The translations under genes and the position numbers were made by a program. From Deinococcus sp. (GTDB lineage: Bacteria; Deinococcota; Deinococci; Deinococcales; Deinococcaceae), in NCBI GenBank assembly GCA_018260375.1, contig JAGLBF010000118.1, positions 1 to 6,820 of the forward strand: 6,820 bases of DNA, given 5' to 3'. Positions 1-5,309 of the stretch are shown one piece after another. The number at the start of each line of letters is the position of its first letter. Positions within the stretch are counted from its first letter, which is position 1. The notes under the pieces were generated by a model. It was given only the letters and a program-made list of their open reading frames with translations, made no database searches and was not told the origin of the DNA.

Positions 1-60
1 TGTTCCCACTCGCATCCGCCCTGATTGATTCGGAAGTACGCCAAATCAATCGTAATCCGT
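1..60 (-). repeat. Interspersed hairpin repeat, copy 1 (cut by window edge)
   Basis: Read on the minus strand, this segment begins ACGGATTAC and ends GCGGATGCGAGTGGGAACA, matching the flanks of a second copy at 5107-5166; the last 19 bases are identical. Between the flanks lies a hairpin: arms 23-33 (GATTGATTCGG) and 41-51 (CCAAATCAATC) around the 7-nt loop AAGTACG (34-40), 11 base pairs with one mismatch. The element may continue past the left edge of the window. It is intergenic, downstream of ppk, and has no coding potential of its own. I interpret it as a small non-autonomous interspersed repeat; the family is not identified. Confidence 0.75.
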
Positions 61-113
61 ATAAAAAGGCACGGACTGCACCACATCTTCAGCAAGGTTC
101 AGGGTGCAGTCTG
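61..113 (-). terminator. Probable rho-independent terminator of ppk
   Basis: Read on the minus strand, the arm 113-103 (CAGACTGCACC) pairs with 82-72 (GGTGCAGTCCG), giving 11 pairs including one G-T wobble across a 20-nt loop. A short T-run follows at 67-63. It begins about 20 nt past the ppk stop codon, where an intrinsic terminator would be expected. The long loop makes it less than ideal. The arm also contains ACGGACTGC (71-79, plus strand), which occurs beside the second repeat copy as well. Confidence 0.6.
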
Positions 114-133
114 TATAAGCCAACTGCTTTACT

Positions 134-2332
134 TTACAAAAAATCCTGCTGGGCGCTCTCCGTACCTTCTAACTTGTAGTACCTGCCGTCTTCTGACAGT
201 GCCCACGCGCCGCGTTGATCAGCCCACTCGGTGTCTAGGAGTTTGACCAGTTGCTGCTGTTGCTTCTTTTCACTCACAGGGGCGATGACTTCTACGCGGC
301 GATCGAGGTTGCGGCTCATCCAGTCGGCAGAGCCGATGTAGATGTCAGGAGCGCGGCCTACGCCGTCTTGCGTGTCGCCCGCAAACGCGTAGATACGGGC
401 GTGTTCCAAAAAGCGCCCGATCAGGCTACGAACTTCAATATTTTCAGACAGCCCCTCCACGCCTGGGCGCAGACAGCACACGCCGCGCACCATCAGTTGC
501 ACCTTGACGCCGCCCTGCGAAGCGCGGTACAGGGCCTGAATCATCTCGGGGTCGGTGAGTGAGTTGAACTTTAAGCGGGCCCAGCCTGGCTTGCCAGCGG
601 CAACATTGGCAATTTCGCGCTCTAGCAGCTTTTCAAACCCGCTGCGGGCGGTGTCAGGGGCCACCAGCAAGCTTTGGTATTCAGCATCAGCGTAGCCTGT
701 GAGGTGATTAAACAGCGTAGCCACGTCACTGCCCAGGTCTTCGCGGGCCGAGAGCAGCGACAAGTCGGTGTACAGACGGGCCGTTTTGGGGTTGTAGTTG
801 CCCGTACCAATGTGGACATAGCGGCGCAGTTTGTCGTCCTCGCGCCGCACCACCAACGTCACTTTACCGTGCGTTTTGAGGCCGCTGACCCCGTACACCA
901 CATGTGCCCCCACGCGCTCTAGGCGGCGCGCTGAGCTGATGTTGCGCTGCTCGTCAAAGCGGGCCTTGAGTTCTATCAGCGCCACCACTTGCTTGCCATT
1001 TTCGGCAGCGGTACGCAGCGCATTGATCAGCCTGGGGTCGTCGCCTGTGCGGTACAGCGTTTGCTTAATAGCCAGCACCTTGGGGTCTTCAGCGGCCTGC
1101 TGCACAAAGTTAAGCACGTTGACAAAGGAGTCGTAGGGGTGGTGAAGCAGTACATCATGCTGCTGCAGCATATGAAAAATGCCTTCTTCATCTTCGCCGT
1201 TGAGGTCAGGCAAGCGCGGTTGGTGCACGGGGAAGCGCAGGTCGGGGCGATCAACGTCCAGCCCCATCAGGTTGGCGGTGCCAAGTGGCCCTTGCAGTTC
1301 AAACACATCGGCGTCATCCAGCTTGAGACGCTGGCGCAAAAATTCGCGCATCTCAGCCGGCATATCGCTCAAGATCTCCAGGCGCACCGCCGAGCCAAAG
1401 CGCCGCCGCCGCAACCCGTCTTCGATAGTGGCGAGCAGATCTTCAGCTTCTTCTTCGTCAAACTCGTAATCGGTGTTGCGCGTCACCCTAAAGACGTGGG
1501 CTTGCAGCACCTGACGGCCCCGAAACAGGTCATCAAGGTGGCCTGCAATCACGTCTTCGAGCAGCAATAGGCGCTCGCCCGTCCCCGCATCACCCAGTTT
1601 AACAATGCGCGGCAACACACCCACAGGAACTTTGACGCGGGCAAAGGCGGGTTCTTCATGTTTGCCCGCGTAGAGCGTCACCGCCAAGTTCAGGCTCAGG
1701 TTACTGATGTACGGAAAGGGGTGGCTGGGGTCAACGATCAGAGGCGTCAGTACAGGCTGTATCTGCTCCAAAAATTGCTGTCTTAGCGCCGTGCGCTCAG
1801 GTTTGCTCAGCTCGCTGACGCGCACCAGGTCTACACCCGCTGTGCGCAGTTCAGTCATAATCTGCCGTGTGACGGCTTCTATTTCACGCAGCATGGTGTG
1901 GGTGTGTTGGCGCACCATATTCAGGCTCTCTTTGGGCAGCAGCCCGTCAGGGCCTTTGGTGGTTACATTGGCGGCAATCTGGCGGTGAATACCCGCTATG
2001 CGCACCATAAAAAATTCGTCAAGGTTGCTGCCGCAAATGGCGGAGTAATTCAGCCGCTCGATCAGGGGGTTTTGCGGGTTCACGGCTTCGTACAGTACGC
2101 GCTCGTTAAAAGCCAACCAGGATAATTCACGGTTAAGAAAAGTAGAGCCACTCAGCGCACTGGTGCTGAGGGTTTGTAACTTACTGGAGGTAACAGACAC
2201 GGGGATTTTGCCCGTCTTGGGCGCCGCTTTGGTCACCAACTTGGGCGTATTGCCCACCTTGCGGGTGGTTTGTGACACAGCAGGGGATTTTTGGGGTAGA
2301 GCTTTTGGTTTACTGGTGCGTGGTTTGGTCAT
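134..2332 (-). CDS. ppk: Polyphosphate kinase 1 (PPK1)
   Basis: PPK1 reversibly transfers the terminal phosphate of ATP to a growing inorganic polyphosphate chain. It is used for phosphate and energy storage and in stress responses. The protein is 732 residues from the ATG at 2332. After a 64-residue tail, the N-terminal domain opens with FLNRELSWLAFNERVL and SNLDEFFMVR, both PPK1 hallmarks. The autophosphorylated histidine is His488 in GLKTHGK (E. coli His435), followed by HIGTGNYNPKTARLYTD. The second catalytic histidine is His644 in FLEHARIY (E. coli His592), and SADWMSRNLDRRVEV follows. The 156-residue spacing between the two histidines fits the family. The tail (residues 1-64) has about 12 Lys/Arg, many Ser/Thr/Pro and no Asp or Glu. 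A TTG at 2398 would add 22 residues, but it lacks a ribosome binding site. I saw no strong promoter in the 158-bp gap upstream; a TTGACA lies at 2474-2469 without a well-spaced -10. The function is secure; the start is less so. Confidence 0.96.
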   Translation of the reverse strand: MTKPRTSKPKALPQKSPAVSQTTRKVGNTPKLVTKAAPKTGKIPVSVTSSKLQTLSTSALSGSTFLNRELSWLAFNERVLYEAVNPQNPLIERLNYSAICGSNLDEFFMVRIAGIHRQIAANVTTKGPDGLLPKESLNMVRQHTHTMLREIEAVTRQIMTELRTAGVDLVRVSELSKPERTALRQQFLEQIQPVLTPLIVDPSHPFPYISNLSLNLAVTLYAGKHEEPAFARVKVPVGVLPRIVKLGDAGTGERLLLLEDVIAGHLDDLFRGRQVLQAHVFRVTRNTDYEFDEEEAEDLLATIEDGLRRRRFGSAVRLEILSDMPAEMREFLRQRLKLDDADVFELQGPLGTANLMGLDVDRPDLRFPVHQPRLPDLNGEDEEGIFHMLQQHDVLLHHPYDSFVNVLNFVQQAAEDPKVLAIKQTLYRTGDDPRLINALRTAAENGKQVVALIELKARFDEQRNISSARRLERVGAHVVYGVSGLKTHGKVTLVVRREDDKLRRYVHIGTGNYNPKTARLYTDLSLLSAREDLGSDVATLFNHLTGYADAEYQSLLVAPDTARSGFEKLLEREIANVAAGKPGWARLKFNSLTDPEMIQALYRASQGGVKVQLMVRGVCCLRPGVEGLSENIEVRSLIGRFLEHARIYAFAGDTQDGVGRAPDIYIGSADWMSRNLDRRVEVIAPVSEKKQQQQLVKLLDTEWADQRGAWALSEDGRYYKLEGTESAQQDFL

Positions 2333-2490
2333 GATTATGAGTCCATTAAAGCGGGAGTGCGTCAGGGGAATGTCTTGAAGGTACCGTGATGTCCGCAAAG
2401 CAGGGGGGCTACAGTGAGCAACGTGAACAAGGCACTACAAAGCCCCGGCTGTTACAACCTCTAGGCCTTGTCAACGGTTACACCCCGCCC

Positions 2491-2967
2491 TCAAATGGGG
2501 TAATACGGATTCGCCTCACCACGCAAAAAGTCGCAGGTAGGCAGCCAAATCAGTGGGTTGCGCTCCTCAACTTCGGGGGGCGGGCCAAAGCGCACCAGGG
2601 CTTCTACCTGGTCAAAAGGCACCCACTGAATCCCTACTACTTCGGGGTCAGTGGGGGCGAGTTCGCCCGTAAACTCGGCAGTAAAGCGCCCAAAGAGCGC
2701 ATAGCATTCGTTGCGGGTGCCGCTGAGCAGTTCGCCTTCAAGCAGGCTGATAAAGGCCAGGTCGGTGACATCTAGCCCCGTTTCTTGCTTAACCTGGCGC
2801 ACTGCCGCCGCCGCGAGGCTTTCGCCGCCGTAGGCTTTGCCTCCAGGCAGGCCATAAAAAATACTGCCGTCATCCATGCGCTCGGCGACCAACAGCAGAT
2901 GATTATTGTGTACCAAATAGACGTGGGCAGCACGTTTGAGCGGCAGCGTGCGCGAAAGGTGGGTCAT
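2491..2967 (-). CDS. Nudix hydrolase-family protein with altered Nudix box
   Basis: Nudix enzymes cleave a nucleoside diphosphate linked to another moiety, using divalent metals held by the Nudix box. This 158-residue, single-domain cytoplasmic protein has a strand-rich start (HVYLVHNNHLLLVAER), then GLPGGKAYGGES and RQVKQETGL. Aligned to the consensus GX5EX7REUXEEXGU, Gly43, Glu49, Arg57, Glu62 and Gly64 are kept. The first and second Glu of REUXEE are Gln58 (CAG) and Gln61 (CAA). By position these match E. coli MutT Glu53 and Glu56; Gln58 replaces a catalytically important residue. Activity may therefore be reduced, altered or lost. The substrate cannot be told from sequence. The ATG at 2967 is favoured by a -10 hexamer 7 nt upstream and no Shine-Dalgarno. 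The gene lies in the same direction as ppk, but the 158-bp gap argues against tight coupling. The family call is firm; the catalytic status is open. Confidence 0.9.
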   Translation of the reverse strand: MTHLSRTLPLKRAAHVYLVHNNHLLLVAERMDDGSIFYGLPGGKAYGGESLAAAAVRQVKQETGLDVTDLAFISLLEGELLSGTRNECYALFGRFTAEFTGELAPTDPEVVGIQWVPFDQVEALVRFGPPPEVEERNPLIWLPTCDFLRGEANPYYPI

Positions 2968-2974
2968 AAGAACC

Positions 2975-2980
2975 AGTGTA
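2975..2980 (-). promoter_or_regulatory. Leaderless -10 hexamer of the Nudix gene
   Basis: On the minus strand TACACT ends 7 nt before the ATG at 2967, and no Shine-Dalgarno sequence is present. This spacing would place the transcript start at or beside the start codon. No good -35 hexamer is visible about 17 nt upstream, so the assignment rests on spacing and on the same arrangement at two other genes in the window. Confidence 0.5.
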
Positions 2981-3000
2981 GCAGAAGGGCTCTAGCGTTT

Positions 3001-3047
3001 AGCATTCAGTGCCTAGGCACCCTAAGCATTCAGCGGTTAACATTCAG
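3001..3047. repeat. Three short CATTCAG direct repeats
   Basis: AGCATTCAG occurs at 3001-3009 and 3025-3033, and AACATTCAG at 3039-3047. The copies lie upstream of the Nudix promoter. They could be regulator-binding sites or remnants of short duplications. Spacing is uneven (24 and 14 bp), which weakens an operator reading. Confidence 0.4.
3009..3020. promoter_or_regulatory. Perfect 12-bp palindrome, possible operator
   Basis: GTGCCTAGGCAC is a perfect 12-bp palindrome 28 bp upstream of the Nudix -10 hexamer, just beyond where a -35 element would lie. It sits between the first two CATTCAG repeats. A dimeric regulator site is possible, but the regulator is unknown and a second instance in the window was not seen. 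Confidence 0.3.
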
Positions 3048-3050
3048 CAG

Positions 3051-3074
3051 TTATAAAAGAGCGCCCCAGCGCTT
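3051..3074 (-). terminator. Possible second terminator after the channel gene
   Basis: On the minus strand AGCGC (3073-3069) and GCGCT (3064-3060) form a GC-rich stem with a 4-nt loop, extendable by one wobble pair. CTTTTATAA follows. It lies about 50 nt beyond a stronger terminator and could act as a backup. The stem is short. Confidence 0.35.
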
Positions 3075-3118
3075 ATCTGGCAACAAAACATCTATAGAAG
3101 TATAGTAAAAGGGAAAGT

Positions 3119-3146
3119 AATAAAAGAAAACGCAGAAATACTGCGT
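3119..3146 (-). terminator. Probable rho-independent terminator of the channel gene
   Basis: On the minus strand ACGCAG (3146-3141) pairs with CTGCGT (3135-3130) across the 5-nt loop TATTT. A T-rich tract (TTTTCTTTTATT) follows. It begins about 45 nt after the stop codon of the potassium channel gene, and is well placed to end that transcript before the Nudix promoter. Confidence 0.6.
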
Positions 3147-3190
3147 AAGTTAGGCCATCAGTTGCTCAAGGAGCCTCATGTATATCTGCC

Positions 3191-4174
3191 TTACTCCATC
3201 TTTCGCTCCCAACCTTCTACCGCCTCTACTTCATGGTTTGCGCCGGCCAACAGCAGGGTGTCGCCCGCCTGTAAGCCTTCTTGTGAGCGGGCTTTGAGCG
3301 GTTGTCCTTCACGCCAGATGGCGACCACCAGCGCACCTGTTTCGCGCCCTAGGTCGCTTACCATGCGCCCTACATAGCCGGCGGGCAAGGTGACTTCGCG
3401 TACCGTAAAGTGCTCCGAAGCCACGCCGCCGTTGAGAAAACGGGCCAAGTTGGGTGCCAGCATCATCCCCGCAATGCGGTTGCCGCTGAGTTGATAAGGG
3501 TTGACAACTTCTTCGGCCCCAGCGCGGCGCATTTTGCGAGCGGCAGATTCGTCACTGGCACGGACGATCACGCGCAAGTCGGGGAACAGTCCCTTGGCAG
3601 ACAGCACCACATACAAATTGGCGGGGTCAGAGCCGATAACTGTGACCAGCGCCTGAGCGTGCTCAATTCCAGCGCGGCGCAGCACGTCTTCATCGGTCGC
3701 GTCGCCCTGCAAGGTCAGTAGGCCCTGGGTGCTGGCCCACTCTAAGCGGGCGCTGTCATTATCTATCACCACCACTTTGCGCCCCGCACCCGCTAGCGCG
3801 CTGCACACCGCCTCACCCACCTGTCCGTAACCGCACACCACCGTATGATTTTTGAGGTTGAGCAAGCGTTTCTCCTTTCGCCGCTGTGCCAGGGCAGGGT
3901 CAAAGACCCCTCGTACCAACCCCTCAGCGAGCAGGCTGAGCAAATACAGCATCAGGCCAATGCCTACCACCATCACCACGTCGGTGTATATTTTGCCCGC
4001 CGTGGTGAGGGGATGCACCTCGCCAAAGCCGACCGTGGTCAGCACCATCAGCGTCATGTAAATACTATCGTCCCAGTTCCAGCCTTCTATGACATGAAAC
4101 CCCGTAGCACCTAAACCCACCAATACCAGCAGCATCAGGAAGACATAGAGGTTTCGCATAGATTTCAACATCAT
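3191..4174 (-). CDS. Two-transmembrane potassium channel with RCK (TrkA-N/TrkA-C) domain
   Basis: This is a predicted inner-membrane K+ channel of the MthK/YugO type, in which a cytoplasmic RCK ring gates the pore. From the ATG at 4174 it has 327 residues. The first membrane helix is about residues 8-27 (YVFLMLLVLVGLGATGF). A pore helix and the filter TVGFGE follow at 47-52, then a second helix at about 64-86. The filter carries Phe and Glu where TVGYGD is commonest. The RCK N-lobe starts at HTVVCGYGQVG, with the Rossmann glycines at about 115, 117 and 120 and an acidic strand end (VIDND). It is followed by a TrkA-C domain from about 255 (HFTVREVTLPAGYVG). Upstream in-frame ATGs at 4246 and 4204 are less likely, since they would overlap the divergent amidase gene and precede the hydrophobic start; 4171 and 4159 are also possible. 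The gating ligand is not predictable here. The function call is strong; the start is uncertain. Confidence 0.92.
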   Translation of the reverse strand: MMLKSMRNLYVFLMLLVLVGLGATGFHVIEGWNWDDSIYMTLMVLTTVGFGEVHPLTTAGKIYTDVVMVVGIGLMLYLLSLLAEGLVRGVFDPALAQRRKEKRLLNLKNHTVVCGYGQVGEAVCSALAGAGRKVVVIDNDSARLEWASTQGLLTLQGDATDEDVLRRAGIEHAQALVTVIGSDPANLYVVLSAKGLFPDLRVIVRASDESAARKMRRAGAEEVVNPYQLSGNRIAGMMLAPNLARFLNGGVASEHFTVREVTLPAGYVGRMVSDLGRETGALVVAIWREGQPLKARSQEGLQAGDTLLLAGANHEVEAVEGWERKME

Positions 4175-4190
4175 AGCGGGCCATATCGGG

Positions 4191-4196
4191 TAGCCT
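4191..4196 (+). promoter_or_regulatory. Possible leaderless -10 of the amidase gene
   Basis: TAGCCT is followed by 6 nt and then the ATG at 4203. The AAAGG just before the ATG is too close to act as a Shine-Dalgarno sequence. The -35 region is weak. The divergent channel gene starts only about 28 bp away, so its regulatory sequence must overlap this one. Confidence 0.4.
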
Positions 4197-4202
4197 AAAG
4201 GC

Positions 4203-5105
4203 ATGCAACCGTACCGCACCCCTAACCAAGTGACTGTAGCTGTCATTCAAATGCACATGAGCAGTGACCTCAGTGACAATATCAACCGCGCCGTAGCCTA
4301 TGTCCGTCAAGCCGCGCAGCAGGGTGCACAGGTTATCTTGCTGCCCGAACTCTTTGAAAATCTTTACTTTTGTCAGGTAGAGGAAGAAACGTATTTCGGA
4401 CTCGCCCATCCGCTAGATGCACACCCGTTTATCCCTCAGTTTCAGGATTTGGCGCGTGAACTGGGCGTTGTCTTGCCCGTCAGTTATTTTGAAAAGTCGG
4501 GCCAAGCGCATTATAACAGCCTGGTTTGTATTGACGCTGACGGCACATTGCTGGGCAACTACCGCAAAACCCACATCCCCGACGGCCCTGGCTACGAAGA
4601 AAAGTATTACTTTAATGGCGGCGACACGGGCTTTAAGGTGTGGCAAACCCGCTTTGGGCGCGTGGGCGTGGGTATCTGCTGGGATCAGTGGTATCCCGAA
4701 TCTGCCCGCATCATGATGCTACAAGGTGCGGACTTTTTGATGTACCCCACCGCCATCGGCAGCGAGCCAGAAGGCGTACTCAGCCCCAACTCGTACCAGA
4801 TGTGGCAGCGTGCCATGCAAGGCCACGCGGTGAGCAACAGCACCTACATCGCCGCCGCCAACCGCACCGGCATTGAAACGGTGGGGGGTTTAGAGCAAAC
4901 CTACTACGGCCATAGCTTTATGGCTGACTATAGAGGTGAACTTATTGGCGAACTGGGCGAGACTCAGGAAGGCCCGCTGCTACACACCTTTGACCTAGCT
5001 GAAGCCCGCAAATTCCGAGCTGGTATGGGCTTTTTCCGTGACCGCAGGCCCGAACTGTACGGCCCACTGCTGACGCTAGACGGCAAAACACGGGTAGAGC
5101 GCTAA
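4203..5105 (+). CDS. aguB: N-carbamoylputrescine amidase
   Basis: This enzyme hydrolyses N-carbamoylputrescine to putrescine, CO2 and ammonia. It is the last step of the agmatine deiminase route from arginine to polyamines, and is cytoplasmic. The 300-residue protein has the nitrilase-superfamily triad: Glu49 in LLPELFENLYF, Lys122 in YRKTHIPDGPGYEEKYYF and Cys159 in GVGICWDQWYPESAR. The segments after the lysine and cysteine, plus NRTG and the C-terminal FFRDRRPELYG, are typical of the N-carbamoylputrescine amidase subgroup rather than of aliphatic nitrilases. Length fits the family. The ATG at 4203 begins seven residues before the first core strand (QVTVAVIQM), which makes later ATGs unlikely. 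Agmatine deiminase, its usual partner, is not in the window. A repeat element begins directly at its stop codon. Annotation confidence is high, though substrate choice in this superfamily always carries some doubt. Confidence 0.93.
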   Translation: MQPYRTPNQVTVAVIQMHMSSDLSDNINRAVAYVRQAAQQGAQVILLPELFENLYFCQVEEETYFGLAHPLDAHPFIPQFQDLARELGVVLPVSYFEKSGQAHYNSLVCIDADGTLLGNYRKTHIPDGPGYEEKYYFNGGDTGFKVWQTRFGRVGVGICWDQWYPESARIMMLQGADFLMYPTAIGSEPEGVLSPNSYQMWQRAMQGHAVSNSTYIAAANRTGIETVGGLEQTYYGHSFMADYRGELIGELGETQEGPLLHTFDLAEARKFRAGMGFFRDRRPELYGPLLTLDGKTRVER

Positions 5106-5188
5106 TACGGATTCCGATTGATTCGGAAGTACGCCGAATCAATCCGAGCGGATGCGAGTGGGAACAGCATACGGACTGCGCTCCATTC
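5105..5188 (+). repeat. Interspersed hairpin repeat, copy 2
   Basis: It begins at the amidase stop codon with ATACGGATTCCGATTGATTC (5105-5124). It has an 11-bp perfect hairpin with arms 5116-5126 and 5134-5144 and loop AAGTACG (5127-5133). The flank GCGGATGCGAGTGGGAACA (5148-5166) is identical to copy 1 in inverted orientation. After it comes ATACGGACTGCGCTCCATTC (5169-5188), which matches the opening 20 bases at 15 positions, suggesting an internally repeated unit. CGGACTG (5172-5178) can also pair imperfectly with CAGTCGG (5194-5200). There is no coding capacity. The boundaries are estimated from two copies only. Confidence 0.75.
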
Positions 5189-5215
5189 CACCACAGTCGG
5201 AAAAGCACCAAAAGA

Positions 5216-5248
5216 GAGGTTCAATGCCTGAACACCTCACCGATTTTT
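5216..5248 (+). terminator. Possible terminator of the amidase gene
   Basis: GAGG-TTCA (5216-5223) pairs with TGAA (5229-5232) and CCTC (5235-5238) across the loop ATGCC, with a 2-nt bulge. A T5 run follows at 5244-5248. It lies about 110 nt after the amidase stop and before the gatA promoter. The bulged stem makes this tentative. Confidence 0.35.
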
Positions 5249-5293
5249 CTACCTTCTGGCGAGTACCCTGCACCTTCCTTTGCATCCCTTCCC

Positions 5294-5302
5294 TGCTAAA
5301 AT
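5294..5302 (+). promoter_or_regulatory. Extended -10 promoter of gatA, leaderless
   Basis: TGCTAAAAT is an extended -10 (TGN then TAAAAT at 5297-5302). Its last base lies 7 nt before the ATG at 5310. No Shine-Dalgarno is present and no clear -35 is seen, as is common with extended -10 promoters. This spacing decides the gatA start in favour of 5310 over the ATG at 5301, which overlaps the hexamer. Confidence 0.55.
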
Positions 5303-5309
5303 GCCCCGC

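Noticed and set aside
674..1570. Long open frames on the plus strand opposite ppk (for example 989-1570).
   Set aside because: These are antisense shadows of a well-conserved PPK1 gene with its own codon structure. They encode no recognisable domain and have no promoter or ribosome binding site of note.
2333..2398. An N-terminal extension of ppk by 22 residues from a TTG start.
   Set aside because: There is no ribosome binding site or leaderless -10 at that TTG, and the added residues match no known PPK1 segment. The ATG at 2332 is preferred, without certainty.
2501..2512. TAATACGGATTC at the 3' end of the Nudix gene also opens the repeat at 5103-5114.
   Set aside because: A 12-base match somewhere in a 6.8-kb window is expected by chance, and similarity stops at once on both sides. 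It also lies in frame in the Nudix C-terminus.
4037..4060. TVGFGE selectivity filter in the channel instead of TVGYGD.
   Set aside because: Phe for Tyr and Glu for Asp in the filter are known among bacterial two-transmembrane RCK channels, so this is a normal variant and does not indicate lost K+ selectivity.
1..5166. The repeat-bracketed block as a composite transposon or genomic island.
   Set aside because: The bracketed genes are core metabolic and transport genes, no transposase or integrase is present, and base composition does not obviously differ from gatA outside the block.
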